Positions 1 through 8,627 of a stretch of 48,491 bases of DNA are shown piece after piece (within the stretch, counting starts at the first letter, position 1; the number at the start of each line of letters is the position of its first letter). Position numbers and translations under genes: made by a program. The DNA comes from Methanosarcinales archaeon. Lineage in GTDB: Archaea; Halobacteriota; Methanosarcinia; Methanosarcinales; Methanogasteraceae. The notes beneath the pieces are model-generated. The model worked only from the letters and a program-made list of their open reading frames with translations, did not search any database and was not told where the DNA came from. Where the stretch lies: contig RXIK01000144.1 in assembly GCA_004211975.1 (NCBI GenBank), positions 1 through 48,491 on the forward strand, read 5' to 3'.

Positions 1-92
1 GTGCGCAGAGGGACGCGGAGGGGAAATAAACGGTTAAACACTCTGCGTTCCTCTGCGCCCTCCGCGGTTATTTTTTCTTACCAGAAAGTACC
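1..92. repeat. Palindromic GC-rich repeat C, copy 1 (cut by window edge)
   Basis: This stretch matches 8637-8729 almost base for base, including the T-rich tail ending in CAGAAAGTACC. The left arm of the inverted repeat is cut by the window start; the right arm ends in CCTCCGCGGTT. It looks like a non-coding extragenic palindrome that could fold into a long hairpin. No gene is visible in it. Confidence 0.75.
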
Positions 93-364
93 GAATCGCA
101 ATCGGGCGACTAATCACCACACCTGAGCAGTTACGGTAGAACCAAACTAATATCACCTACAAACAGGGGCATAAGCCTTCATTCGCATTGCGGTTTCAGA
201 GATTTGAAAAGCTCAAGTTGTGGCGGTGTGAAGTATAACGCTCAGCGATCCACCGAAACCTCGAACTTAACTTCACCAGTCAATGAGACACGCCCCGATT
301 TCCGGGCGTGGGTCTCTTCCATAACCATAAAATAATAACCCCCGGTCAACCGGATGGACGGCAC
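93..364. other. Gene-free stretch with a hairpin downstream of metG
   Basis: I see no gene here. Bases 285-316 form an inverted repeat: GAGAC and CGCCC on the left pair with GGGCG and GTCTC on the right. It lies about 50 nt past the metG stop and could stabilise or end that transcript. It could also be the hairpin end of a lost IS200/IS605-type element; nothing beside it settles this. Confidence 0.35.
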
Positions 365-2356
365 TCACCCCACACAAGTTCCTGCCGGAACCTTGCGCTC
401 TGGCGAAAGCAGGATTGCGCCATCATGATCAGCCGCAAGGATCATTCCTCGCGACTCAACGCCAAAGAGCTTTGCAGGCTTCATGTTTGCAAGCACCACA
501 ACCTGCCCACCAACAAGCTCGTCCGGCTTATGAGTCTCCGCAATTCCCGCAACGATCTGCCGTTCCTTTGTCTCGCCGAGATCAATCATCAGTTTCATGA
601 GCTTCTTTGATTTCTTGATCGGTTCAGCCCGCATAATTGTTCCGATGCGGATGTCCAGTTCTGAAAACTCCTCAAAAGAGATGTGTTTCTTCTTTGTTGC
701 CATCCGAACCCGGTCATCAAGAGACCGCTCCATCTCTGCTATTGCTGCGTCCTCAATCTTTGCAAAGAGCATTAACGGCTTCGCAAGCGTCTGCCCAGAT
801 TTAATTTCTGCTGTAACCTCATCATAAGGCGTGTTACTGAGTTCCGAGTCCATGCCAAGTTGTTCCCAGGCATCTGACGCCATTTTCGGCATCACTGGCT
901 CAAATAGCACGGCAAGTGCCTTCACAATCTGAAGACAGTTCCGGATTACCTTTCCCGCCCCGGACGCATCTGTTTTTATTGATTTCCATGGCTCATTTAA
1001 CTGGAAATATGAATTTCCGAACGATGCAAGGCTCATTGCAGTATCAATTCCTTTTTTGAACTCGTATTCATTGAATGCTTCGATCACCAAGTTTTTCGTG
1101 TCCACAATGGTCTTAGCAACCTCAGGATCGATCTCGCCATCCGGAACCTCACCGAAATTCTTGTGTGCAAAGAGCGATGTACGATAGATGAAATTACCGA
1201 GCGTTCCCACGAGTTCGTTGTTCACCTTGTCCTGGAAGATCTTCCATGAAAAGTTCAATTCCTTTGTGTGCGAGGTGTAGCTTGCAAGGTAGTACCTGAG
1301 CAGGTCCGGATGAAATCCCTTATCAAGATAATCATCATTTACCCAGACAACATAACCCCTGCTCTTTGAAAACGTTTTATCCCCTATTTTAACCATCCCT
1401 GATGCAACAACTGCCTTTGGAAGCGTGTACCCAGCCCCTTTCAGCATAGCGGGCCAGAAGATACAATGATGATAAATGATGTCCCCGCCAATGAAATGGA
1501 TGATGTCAGTATCGCCGCCCGGGTTCATCCAGTACTCTTTCCAGTCTACCCCATGCTTGTTTGCCCAGTCCTCAGTAAACGAGATGTAGCCGATCGGAGC
1601 ATCAACCCAGACATAAACCACCAGCTCGTCATGACCCGGAAAACAGACGCCCCACTCAAGATTTCTGGTGATACACCAGTCATTAAGTTCGTTATCAATC
1701 CAGCCAAGCGCATAATTCCTTGCATTTGATGTTCCTTCAAGTGTGTCAAGATGACCTGAAAGAAAATCCTTAAAATCTGATAACCTGAAAAAAAAGTGTT
1801 CTTGCACCCGGTATTCGGCATTACTCTGGCATATCTTACAGGATGGCTCAAGAATCTCGCCCGGCTCAAGATGTTTGCCGCAGCCCTGATCACACTCATC
1901 TCCACGCGCTGTCTCGCCACAATCAGGACAGGTTCCTTCAACATAGCGATCCGGCAGGAACCGGTCACATGTCGGACAGTATGCAAGCTCTATGCTCTTT
2001 AAAAAGACATGATTATTGTCTATAAGCCGGTTTACAAGGTCTATGGTTCGATTATGATTTGTCTTTGATTCTGTGCTGCCAAACTCATCAAACATTATGT
2101 TCAGAGACTTAAACACCTGATCAAAATGATCATGATACTTTTCAACGAGTTCCGACGGTGTTATACCAAGTTCCTCTGCATTAATCACGATCGGGGTGCC
2201 GTGCGCGTCAGATCCACATACAAAGACCGTGTCCTTCCCCTGTTTCCGAAGAGACCTCACAAAAATATCAGCCGGAATGTAGGTCCTGAGATGCCCAATG
2301 TGCGCGGGTCCGTTTGCATAAGGCAGCCCACAGGTGACCAGTGTTTTTTGTGACAT
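365..2356 (-). CDS. metG: Methionyl-tRNA synthetase with C-terminal tRNA-binding domain
   Basis: Class I cytoplasmic enzyme that charges tRNA-Met with methionine, including the initiator. The Rossmann core has the HIGH-type motif (HIGHLR, about residue 20) and the KMSKS-type loop FSKSRG. A zinc insertion carries CPTC, CPDC and further Cys pairs. After the anticodon-binding helices comes a C-terminal OB-fold of the EMAP/Trbp111 type (DIRIGTI), giving 663 aa, normal for the fused archaeal form. I start at the ATG before SQKTLVTCG; another in-frame ATG lies 18 nt upstream. A TATA-like AATAAT sits about 30 nt before this start, so the message is probably leaderless. It diverges from rnhB. Confidence 0.96.
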   Translation of the reverse strand: MSQKTLVTCGLPYANGPAHIGHLRTYIPADIFVRSLRKQGKDTVFVCGSDAHGTPIVINAEELGITPSELVEKYHDHFDQVFKSLNIMFDEFGSTESKTNHNRTIDLVNRLIDNNHVFLKSIELAYCPTCDRFLPDRYVEGTCPDCGETARGDECDQGCGKHLEPGEILEPSCKICQSNAEYRVQEHFFFRLSDFKDFLSGHLDTLEGTSNARNYALGWIDNELNDWCITRNLEWGVCFPGHDELVVYVWVDAPIGYISFTEDWANKHGVDWKEYWMNPGGDTDIIHFIGGDIIYHHCIFWPAMLKGAGYTLPKAVVASGMVKIGDKTFSKSRGYVVWVNDDYLDKGFHPDLLRYYLASYTSHTKELNFSWKIFQDKVNNELVGTLGNFIYRTSLFAHKNFGEVPDGEIDPEVAKTIVDTKNLVIEAFNEYEFKKGIDTAMSLASFGNSYFQLNEPWKSIKTDASGAGKVIRNCLQIVKALAVLFEPVMPKMASDAWEQLGMDSELSNTPYDEVTAEIKSGQTLAKPLMLFAKIEDAAIAEMERSLDDRVRMATKKKHISFEEFSELDIRIGTIMRAEPIKKSKKLMKLMIDLGETKERQIVAGIAETHKPDELVGGQVVVLANMKPAKLFGVESRGMILAADHDGAILLSPERKVPAGTCVG

Positions 2357-2435
2357 GTTACTGGCTTGTGGCACCGGGAGATATTATTTGTTGTGGAGGG
2401 GTCGGGTTTAACACATCCGTTGATCATGATCAACC
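2357..2435. promoter_or_regulatory. Divergent promoter region of metG and rnhB
   Basis: A 79-bp gap separates two divergent starts. An AT-rich box (AATAATATC read toward metG, near 2380-2390) is placed to act as the metG TATA element with almost no leader. No clear ribosome binding site precedes rnhB, so it too may be leaderless. The assignment rests on spacing and base composition. Confidence 0.45.
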
Positions 2436-3107
2436 ATGAAGATCGCTGGAAAGATCGCTGGAGTCGACGAAGCTGGCAAAGGACCTGTGATCGGTCCCAT
2501 GTGCGTTGCAGGCGTCCGGATCAACGAAGATAAACTGCATCTAATCAAGGAACTCGGCGTAAAAGACTCTAAAAAGGTTGCACCTAAAAAACGCGAGCTT
2601 CTTTCCGGGCGTATCAAAGAAGCCGCCGACAACTGGTTCGTGCTCGATGTGAGCGCGCACCAGATCGATGAACTGCGAACCATCATGACAATGAACGAGA
2701 TCATGGTCATCTGCCATGCCAAGGTGCTTGAGAACCTACAACCGGATCATGCGTTTCTGGATGCAGCTGACGTTAATGAGGAGCGATTCGGCAGAAACGT
2801 GCAGAAAAAATGCCAGACGCCCGCCACGCTCAGGGTGACTGCACGGCACAAAGCCGACGCAAGATACCCCATCGTTGCCGCAGCATCCATCATCGCAAAG
2901 GTACACAGGGACCACGCGATTGCAGCCTTGCGAGAGGAGTTTGGCGACTTTGGCAGCGGATATCCAGCCGACCCAAAAACCATACGCTTCCTGCAAAAAT
3001 GGTTCTCCGAACACCAGAGTTTTCCTGATGTTGTGCGGCATTCATGGAAGACAGTGGACAACGTGATTGCAAGCGCAAAACAGACAACGCTATCAGCATA
3101 CAGATGA
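2436..3107 (+). CDS. rnhB: Ribonuclease HII
   Basis: Removes RNA from RNA-DNA hybrids, such as misincorporated ribonucleotides and primer remnants. The N-terminus has the type 2 RNase H signature GVDEAGKGPVIGP with the first catalytic Asp-Glu, followed by the DSKK motif and a later LDAADV segment holding another acidic residue. SIIAKVHRD is the usual conserved helix. At 223 aa it has the normal archaeal length. The expected Arg in DEAGRG is Lys here, a conservative change. It diverges from metG and ends about 55 nt before the KaiC-like operon. Confidence 0.95.
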   Translation: MKIAGKIAGVDEAGKGPVIGPMCVAGVRINEDKLHLIKELGVKDSKKVAPKKRELLSGRIKEAADNWFVLDVSAHQIDELRTIMTMNEIMVICHAKVLENLQPDHAFLDAADVNEERFGRNVQKKCQTPATLRVTARHKADARYPIVAAASIIAKVHRDHAIAALREEFGDFGSGYPADPKTIRFLQKWFSEHQSFPDVVRHSWKTVDNVIASAKQTTLSAYR

Positions 3108-3163
3108 TTTTTTATATGAACACATACAATTAACCGAATGATAAGGAATTGGGTGCAGCATTT

Positions 3164-3856
3164 ATGACATATAATCTTGGCATCTCCAAAATGGATGAGC
3201 TGATAGGGGACATCAAAGGTGGCACAAACATCATGATGATCGGTCCCCCTATGAGTGGTAAGGATGACATCACAAACATCATCGCATATCATGGGTTAAT
3301 CAACAAAAACGCCGCGGTGATTGTTTCAACACGCGAACCCGGTAAAAATGTCCTTGACTGGTTCGAAAACCGTGCCCTGGGAATTCCACCAGAGCATATC
3401 GGGATCGTGGACTGCGTTACCAGAACGCTGGGGTTCGGCGCGCCCGACACCGAGAACATCAAGATGGCGTCAAGCCCTGTTGACCTCACAGGCATCGGCG
3501 TCAAGATCAGCCAGTTCTTTGAACGGTTCTGGATGGAGATGCAGATAAAAGAGACACGGTTGTGCATCAACTCGCTCTCAACAATCCTCATGTACTCAAA
3601 CCTCCAGACAGTGTTCAGATTCTTACACGTATTCACAGGCCGCGTAAAAGCAGCAAATATGCTTGGCGTGTACGTGATCGAGGACGGAATGCACGATGAT
3701 AAAACGATCGTGACGCTCAAACAATTATTCGATGGTATGATCGAGATACGAGGGGACGATGGCGATTATCAGATACGCGCTATCGGGCTTTCGCCAAAAC
3801 CAACACCATGGTTTGACTACGAGATCGACGGCGTAAACATCGTGTTGCGAGGCTAA
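3164..3856 (+). CDS. KaiC/RAD55-like RecA-superfamily ATPase
   Basis: A single RecA-type domain of about 230 aa. The Walker A loop is GPPMSGKDD, with Asp after the Lys where Ser/Thr is usual, so nucleotide binding may be altered. A hydrophobic strand ending RLCINSLST occupies the Walker B position but lacks a clear acidic residue. Archaeal proteins of this kind are thought to act in signalling rather than recombination. The ATG before TYNLGISKMDEL is chosen; an in-frame ATG lies 15 nt upstream. The stop codon overlaps the next start (TAATG), so it is coupled to the ATPase-GTPase fusion. Its biochemical role is unknown. Confidence 0.8.
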   Translation: MTYNLGISKMDELIGDIKGGTNIMMIGPPMSGKDDITNIIAYHGLINKNAAVIVSTREPGKNVLDWFENRALGIPPEHIGIVDCVTRTLGFGAPDTENIKMASSPVDLTGIGVKISQFFERFWMEMQIKETRLCINSLSTILMYSNLQTVFRFLHVFTGRVKAANMLGVYVIEDGMHDDKTIVTLKQLFDGMIEIRGDDGDYQIRAIGLSPKPTPWFDYEIDGVNIVLRG

Positions 3857-5043
3857 TGTTTATGATGGTAGAAACAGGCATACCGGCACTGGACAAACAT
3901 CTGCACGGCGGAGTCCCACAAGGAAAATCGCTATTATACTATGCAGACCCTGGAGTCGAGTGCAATGTGTTCGGGATGCAGACTGTGCATAGAGCCCTGT
4001 CAGAAGGCGGACGCGGAATCTATGTTACTTCAAGCACCGATCCGCGGATGATCAGAGACCTGTTCGAGGAGTTCGGGTGGGGCGCCGGTGAGTACGGGGA
4101 TAGGTTCACCATCGTGGACGGGTTCTCAGGATTGATCGGTGCTAATTCACCAGAACAATATGTTGTCCCCAACCCGGATGATGCAGGCAGCATGACCCAA
4201 TCAATCAAGCAGATGATGGAGGACGTGTGTGAACCCAGCGTCATCGTATTCGAATCGCTCTCAACAATCATGGACCTCTGCGGAGAATCAGCAACACTCG
4301 ATGCTATCGAGGAGTGGAACAAGTATGCAATGCTCTACGACCATGTAATAGTCTACAACTTCACGGCATGGCCCTACTCAGAGGATACGCTGGCACATGT
4401 CAAAGAGACCATTTGTAACTCAGTGGTTTTAATTGGCGGAATCGCTGCAAAAGTCATCTTCGGCCAGTATTTTGGGGTGAAGAAAACCGACTGGGATGAA
4501 GCCACCAAAAAATGTACCTTATACAAAGTTTTAAAGCCAGGTGGCGTACGCGTATACCTCCCAAAAATCCTGGTCACCGGACCGTTTGATGCCGGCAAAA
4601 CCACGTTTGTGCATGCGCTCTCAACCAAAGCAGTCTCGGTGGATCGACTTGGCACAACCGTAGCGCTCGATTACGGGCACGTTGACCACAGCGGGTTCAC
4701 CGCCGATATATTCGGGACTCCCGGTCAGGAACGATTCGATCCAATCGTGAAATTACTCAGCGGCGAGGCAATGGGCGTATTCCTGATCCTTGACTCGACA
4801 AACACCAATGATTTTGCGCGTGCAAAACGTATGCTTGAAATCACTGAATCAATCGGGTTACCGGTCGTCATCGTTGCAAACAAACAGGACATGAAGGGTG
4901 CACTTGTTCCGGAAGAAATCAGAAGAAAGCTTGGCATGACCGATGATGTACCAATTATGCCAGTGGTTGCAGCATCTTGCGAAGGCGTCTTCGAAGCATT
5001 TGATGTGCTGGTCGACAGAGTTATGGAGGTGGACTCAACATGA
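3856..5043 (+). CDS. Fusion of a degenerate RecA/KaiC-like domain with a small Ras/Arf-like GTPase
   Basis: Two domains in 395 aa. Residues 1 to about 225 resemble KaiC-like ATPases (TGIPALDKHLHGGVP), but the Walker A position reads YADPGVECNV and lacks the Lys-Ser/Thr pair, so this half probably does not bind ATP. From about residue 235 comes a small GTPase: G1 GPFDAGKTT, G3 DIFGTPGQERF, G4 NKQD. The next gene encodes a roadblock protein, a family that often partners MglA/Arf-like GTPases, so the operon looks like a GTPase switch plus regulator. The start overlaps the previous stop and the end overlaps the next start (ATGA). What the switch controls is not shown. Confidence 0.85.
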   Translation: MFMMVETGIPALDKHLHGGVPQGKSLLYYADPGVECNVFGMQTVHRALSEGGRGIYVTSSTDPRMIRDLFEEFGWGAGEYGDRFTIVDGFSGLIGANSPEQYVVPNPDDAGSMTQSIKQMMEDVCEPSVIVFESLSTIMDLCGESATLDAIEEWNKYAMLYDHVIVYNFTAWPYSEDTLAHVKETICNSVVLIGGIAAKVIFGQYFGVKKTDWDEATKKCTLYKVLKPGGVRVYLPKILVTGPFDAGKTTFVHALSTKAVSVDRLGTTVALDYGHVDHSGFTADIFGTPGQERFDPIVKLLSGEAMGVFLILDSTNTNDFARAKRMLEITESIGLPVVIVANKQDMKGALVPEEIRRKLGMTDDVPIMPVVAASCEGVFEAFDVLVDRVMEVDST

Positions 5044-5402
5044 CAACATCTGAGATGCTCGAAAAAGTGTTAAAGAATCTCAGACGAGTTGGCGAGATCG
5101 AAGCATGCGCAATAGCGACAAGAGATGGGCTGCTCATGCAGGCGGATATGGCATCAAAAGGCGACCCCGAGACATTTGTTGCGATGTCTGCAACAATGCT
5201 TGGTGCAGCAGAGACAGCATCATCCGAACTGGGAAAAGGTGTGCCGAAAAGAGTGATCGTGGAATCTGACGATGGCAAACTGATATGTATGGGTGCAGGT
5301 CCAAAAGCGCTTGTGGTGGCAATGACCGCACCCGAGGTGGGACTTGGTCTGGTTCTTGTTGAACTTTCCAAGGTGGCAGAAAAAGTTGAGAAATTACTAT
5401 GA
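5040..5402 (+). CDS. Roadblock/LC7 domain protein
   Basis: A 120-aa single-domain protein. The pattern is typical of roadblock/LC7 (MglB-like) folds: a long N-terminal helix, a strand with ATRDGLLMQ, a second helix rich in small residues (SATMLGAAETASSELG), then strands ending ALVVAMTAPEVGLGLVLVEL. In prokaryotes such proteins commonly bind and regulate small Ras-like GTPases. The gene overlaps the upstream GTPase fusion by ATGA and the downstream CRM gene by the same arrangement, which supports a functional pair. It is probably a cytoplasmic dimer. Confidence 0.88.
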   Translation: MTTSEMLEKVLKNLRRVGEIEACAIATRDGLLMQADMASKGDPETFVAMSATMLGAAETASSELGKGVPKRVIVESDDGKLICMGAGPKALVVAMTAPEVGLGLVLVELSKVAEKVEKLL

Positions 5403-5608
5403 AACCTGTAATAAACATCGGCAAGAATGGTGTAACTGACAACATCATTGACGAAGTCAAAGACCAGATGAAAGGAAAAAGCGAGATCAAAATACGAATT
5501 TTAAAGAACGCTCCCGGCTCTGCGGCAGAGATTGCCGGAGAAGTAGCGTCAAAAACCGGTTTTGGGATTGTTGACGTGCGCGGGCACACCGCTATACTGT
5601 CAAGATGA
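5399..5608 (+). CDS. YhbY/CRM-domain RNA-binding protein
   Basis: A 69-aa protein made of one CRS1/YhbY (CRM) domain. The start KPVINIGKNGVTDNIIDEV matches the conserved first strand and GKNG turn, and the end GFGIVDVRGHTAILSR matches the final strands. The family binds structured RNA, and bacterial YhbY associates with pre-50S particles. Its start overlaps the roadblock stop by ATGA, making it the last gene of a four-gene operon. Its 3' end overlaps the convergent glycosylase gene by 17 bp. An RNA-binding protein beside a GTPase-roadblock pair is unexpected; whether they work together is open. Confidence 0.88.
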   Translation: MKPVINIGKNGVTDNIIDEVKDQMKGKSEIKIRILKNAPGSAAEIAGEVASKTGFGIVDVRGHTAILSR

Positions 5609-6206
5609 TACACTCATCACATCGTTTTCGCGCACAATATTCCTTACCATACATAACGATCAGCGCGTGAAACTCCTGATACAACAGGACACTTTCTGGC
5701 AGCAGATCCTCAAAATACCTCTGCAACACGTCATACCCACCATCAATACCAATACAACTACAGATTCTTGTTGTGTACGCATCAATCACAAACACAGGCT
5801 TGTGCGCGGCATACAGTATGATGCTGTCCGCAGTCTCAGGTCCAACCCCCTTAAGCGACAGCAGCTCCTCCCGAAGTTCGCTGACTGGTTTTCCAAGGAT
5901 CCTATCCATCCCGTTTTCAGAGAAATACCGCGATAACAACTGCAACCGTTCCGCCTTCTGCCTGTAAAATCCTGTGCACCGTATGCACCCCTCGATCACG
6001 CCCCGTTCAACCTGCGCAAGAGACGCAGGTGACAGCAATGATCGCTGTTTCAAATTAATGATCGCTCGCTCAACATTCTCCCACCGGGTCTGCTGAGTCA
6101 AAATAGCGCCAACAACAACCTCAAACTCAGTTTCAGCAGGCCACCAGTACTGAAGCCCGAATCTATCAAGCAACAGGTCATACATGTCAAGAAGTATGTC
6201 AGACAT
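5592..6206 (-). CDS. HhH-GPD DNA glycosylase, endonuclease III-related (COG2231-like)
   Basis: Base-excision repair glycosylase of the helix-hairpin-helix GPD superfamily, 204 aa. The hairpin is LKGVGPETADSI and the catalytic Asp is in FVIDAYTTRI. The Lys used by bifunctional endonuclease III in this hairpin is Glu here, suggesting a monofunctional glycosylase, perhaps for alkylated bases as in the MagIII group. The C-terminus has CARKRCDEC but stops before the fourth Cys of the usual [4Fe-4S] loop, so the cluster may be absent or incomplete. Convergent with the CRM-domain gene, with overlapping 3' ends. Confidence 0.85.
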   Translation of the reverse strand: MSDILLDMYDLLLDRFGLQYWWPAETEFEVVVGAILTQQTRWENVERAIINLKQRSLLSPASLAQVERGVIEGCIRCTGFYRQKAERLQLLSRYFSENGMDRILGKPVSELREELLSLKGVGPETADSIILYAAHKPVFVIDAYTTRICSCIGIDGGYDVLQRYFEDLLPESVLLYQEFHALIVMYGKEYCARKRCDECIILTV

Positions 6207-7001
6207 CCTATAACCTGTGTATTACACGACACCAGATAAAATTTCTCTGCCCGCGCAACCCCTTTGTTTCAACTGGAGATCAGGGGGCAGTTTGGGGGAA
6301 GCACCCCCTTTGTTTCAACTTGAGACCCTATGTGTGTGCAGGATGCAGGAGATGGAGGATGCTATGGTCCTATAGCAATTAGCAATTACAAACACATTGA
6401 GACCATAACCACTCAAATATGCTGAATTAACCCCACAACTGCAATTCTACACTTCACAACAAGAAAAACAGGCTCTTTAGCAATTAACACTACGCATATC
6501 ACACTAACAAATAAAGCAAATGAGAAATACCTAAATAACAGTAGATCATCACCACTCTCCAAGCAATATTACACTCCTTAGTAGCCACACACAAATAACC
6601 TGCATATTTAAGGCAATACCCCTCAAAACTACTTCTCACCAACCCATTTCACCACAAAACAATAATCTGACAAGAACAACCACTCCAACAAATCCTCCGG
6701 GAGATCAATTTCAACGCTAATAATAAGTAAAAAAATATGGCGTGCCCGGAAAAATCCTCACCACCTGCTCAACCTCCCTAACGCGTCCATGCCGGTCCTT
6801 TTTGCTCTGTCTATTGTTGTCGGCAGATTGATGCTCTTGGCGCCGATCCCTGTGTCGCTCGGCAAGCGATTGATGACTTCACGTCTGGCAGATGAAATCA
6901 ACCCCACAACCCCTTATGGATGTCAGCAACTATGTGAGGGAATGCTCACATCACCACAACAAGAAAAAGACTAAACCACAATCACGAAATACCATACACC
7001 A
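6207..7001. other. Gene-free, partly AT-rich intergenic region
   Basis: No convincing gene. Bases 6370-6660 are AT-rich with many stops in all frames. A 21-bp unit (CCCCTTTGTTTCAACT plus GAGA, one variable base between) occurs at 6259-6279 and again at 6305-6325; two copies do not make a CRISPR array. Bases 6780-6900 stay open in several frames and could be a decayed gene fragment, but I recognise no family. The promoter for the next gene should lie in the last 60 bases. Confidence 0.5.
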
Positions 7002-8003
7002 ATGGATGCGAAAATCAAAGCGATCCTCATCGCAGAGGGTCTGGCAGATATTGATCCCGAACTGCTTGACCGCCCGAAAGTATCGACCGCGGGACCGGGC
7101 GCGGGCATCTCCTCCTTTTTTTTCAGGTCAGGCAGTCACCGCGTTCGCCTGGAGGCAAAAAGAGACCCGGATGCCCGGCTCAAAGTTCAGCGAGTATCAC
7201 CAGAGGACGGTGAGGTTGCAATCCTCTACGATGACCAAGAGATTGTGCGCGGCACCATCGAACCCACGTTGCTACACTGCCCTGAGCAAGCATACCTCAC
7301 CATCAGCGAGCGGTGCATATACAACTGCACGTTCTGCCCGGTCCCGAAGCTTAAAGGCAGAACCAAGTCTCACGACAATATCCTGAAGATGGTTGCTGAC
7401 GCATACACCACCGGAAACATGCGCGCGATCTCCATTACATCTGGAATTGAGCATTCCCCGGAGGATGAGGTTAAGCGAGCTGCCAGTGTTGTGAAATCAC
7501 TTGTAAGATATAATGTTCCGATCGGCGTCTCAGTATATCCAACCGCGGACTCTTCCATGATCCTGAAGGAAGCAGGAGCTATTGAAATCAAATACAACGT
7601 TGAAACAATGGATCGAAACATCTTTAAGAGTGCATGTGCCGACATGGACCTTGATTTTGTGCTTAAATCGCTTGAGGACGCCGTCAGAGTATTTGGCAGG
7701 AACCGGGTCCACTCAAACTTCATCATTGGTCTTGGAGAATCTGATGAAACCGTGAAAAAGGGTGTGCGGGTGCTCGCAGAACTTGGAGTGATCCCCATAC
7801 TCCGCGCGCTTGTCCTGCACCCGCTTCGCCCGGACATTATGGATGTATGCCCGGGTGCTGCGCGCCCGAGCGCGGATCGCCTGCTCATGCTAGCACGATT
7901 CGAGCGGAAGGTGCTGGATGACTGCGAGCTTAACGCCAGCATATCAGAGACAATGTGCCTGCAATGCACGGGTTGCGATCTTGTGCCGCACCGGGATGTG
8001 TGA
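7002..8003 (+). CDS. Radical SAM protein, biotin synthase-related (COG2516-like)
   Basis: A 333-aa radical SAM enzyme. The cluster-binding motif CIYNCTFC (CxxxCxxC, near residue 105) follows an N-terminal domain of about 95 residues. A radical SAM barrel follows, with strands such as AISITSG and NFIIGLGES. The C-terminus has a further cysteine set, MCLQCTGC, which may hold a second cluster. It resembles archaeal biotin synthase-related proteins of unassigned reaction. It is not the McrA arginine methyltransferase Mmp10, whose motif differs. It stands alone, with the cold-shock gene 146 nt downstream behind its own promoter. Confidence 0.8.
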   Translation: MDAKIKAILIAEGLADIDPELLDRPKVSTAGPGAGISSFFFRSGSHRVRLEAKRDPDARLKVQRVSPEDGEVAILYDDQEIVRGTIEPTLLHCPEQAYLTISERCIYNCTFCPVPKLKGRTKSHDNILKMVADAYTTGNMRAISITSGIEHSPEDEVKRAASVVKSLVRYNVPIGVSVYPTADSSMILKEAGAIEIKYNVETMDRNIFKSACADMDLDFVLKSLEDAVRVFGRNRVHSNFIIGLGESDETVKKGVRVLAELGVIPILRALVLHPLRPDIMDVCPGAARPSADRLLMLARFERKVLDDCELNASISETMCLQCTGCDLVPHRDV

Positions 8004-8027
8004 ACACAGAACGAAACTATTTTACCC

Positions 8028-8040
8028 AAATATTTATGTA
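8028..8040 (+). promoter_or_regulatory. TATA box of the cold-shock gene
   Basis: AAATATTTATGTA is a good archaeal TATA element. Transcription would begin about 25 nt downstream, near 8060, giving a leader of roughly 90 nt that begins just before the long-range stem described next. The position is inferred from sequence only. Confidence 0.5.
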
Positions 8041-8066
8041 GAACTTACCCCTACTGGTGTGTGAAC

Positions 8067-8142
8067 CTAAAGTAATACAAAAGTAAAGAGGAGCGATCTG
8101 TGGAAGTTAGCTCTTCCGGCTTTATGTTACTTTAGTGGAGGA
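8067..8142 (+). promoter_or_regulatory. Structured 5' leader of the cold-shock gene ending at its ribosome binding site
   Basis: CTAAAGTAA (8067-8075) pairs perfectly with TTACTTTAG (8127-8135), and the Shine-Dalgarno TGGAGGA follows at once. A second AAAGTAA (from about 8080) competes for the same partner. Inside, GGAAG (8102-8106) pairs with CTTCC (8113-8117), while GAGC (8091-8094) can instead pair with GCTC (8110-8113), and these two exclude each other. The layout suggests a leader that changes fold to alter access to the ribosome site. Temperature sensing is an inference from the gene it precedes. Confidence 0.5.
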
Positions 8143-8148
8143 TTAACG

Positions 8149-8346
8149 ATGGAAGGAACAGTTAAATGGTTCAATATCAAGAAAGGATATGGCTTTATCA
8201 CTGGTGATGACGGTGAGGATTATTTTGTGCATTATACAGCCATAAAAGACAACGCATTTGTGCGTGATGAGGACCGTGTGTCTTTTGACTCTGCGCAGAC
8301 CGAGCGAGGAAAACAAGCTCAGAACGTCGTGCCACTTGAAGATTAA
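8149..8346 (+). CDS. Cold-shock domain protein (CspA family)
   Basis: A 65-aa nucleic acid chaperone consisting of one cold-shock OB-fold. It begins MEGTVKWFNIKKGYGFI and has RNP1 (KKGYGFI) and RNP2 (DYFVHYTAI), with Tyr replacing the usual Phe at two aromatic positions (YGFI, DYFVHY). It binds single-stranded RNA or DNA and melts secondary structure. It has a strong ribosome binding site (GGAGG, 7 nt upstream) and a TATA box, so it is a single-gene unit. Csp proteins are mainly bacterial but occur in some mesophilic and cold-adapted archaea, so this suggests a cool or temperate habitat. Confidence 0.95.
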   Translation: MEGTVKWFNIKKGYGFITGDDGEDYFVHYTAIKDNAFVRDEDRVSFDSAQTERGKQAQNVVPLED

Positions 8347-8627
8347 AACAAAAATAACCGTTGTTGGAGCAGATCGTACACACCCAGGTCCTGTGGATTG
8401 CTCATGGTCAAAGTTATCATGTTACTATGGCTTACGAGTAGAATAGCAGGACTTTAGGGTTTTTAGAGAGCGAGATTCATTCAAAAATCTTATGAGCCGC
8501 GCATAATTAAGTTGAACAAAACCAACTTTGTCGGTAACTACTCAGGTACCTAAAACCACTATCAAGAGACTTCGCTATGCAGGAACCATCTGGGATGTAG
8601 TGAATACTATAACCAAACCGGGAATTT
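8347..8627. other. Intergenic region with a degenerate inverted repeat B fragment
   Basis: No gene is supported. The run GAGATTCATTCAAAAATCTTAT (8472-8493, shown here only to locate it by position and its GATTCATTCAA core) resembles the reverse complement of repeat B seen near 28.4 and 40.5 kb. The rest shows no clear structure. Confidence 0.3.

Noticed and set aside
1546-1986. A 146-aa minus-strand frame inside metG
   Set aside because: It is a shifted frame of metG, whose own zinc-binding motifs occupy the same bases.
6789-6974. Hydrophobic 61-codon frame in the 6.2-7.0 kb gap
   Set aside because: No ribosome site, no family, and equally open frames on the opposite strand; possibly a decayed gene.
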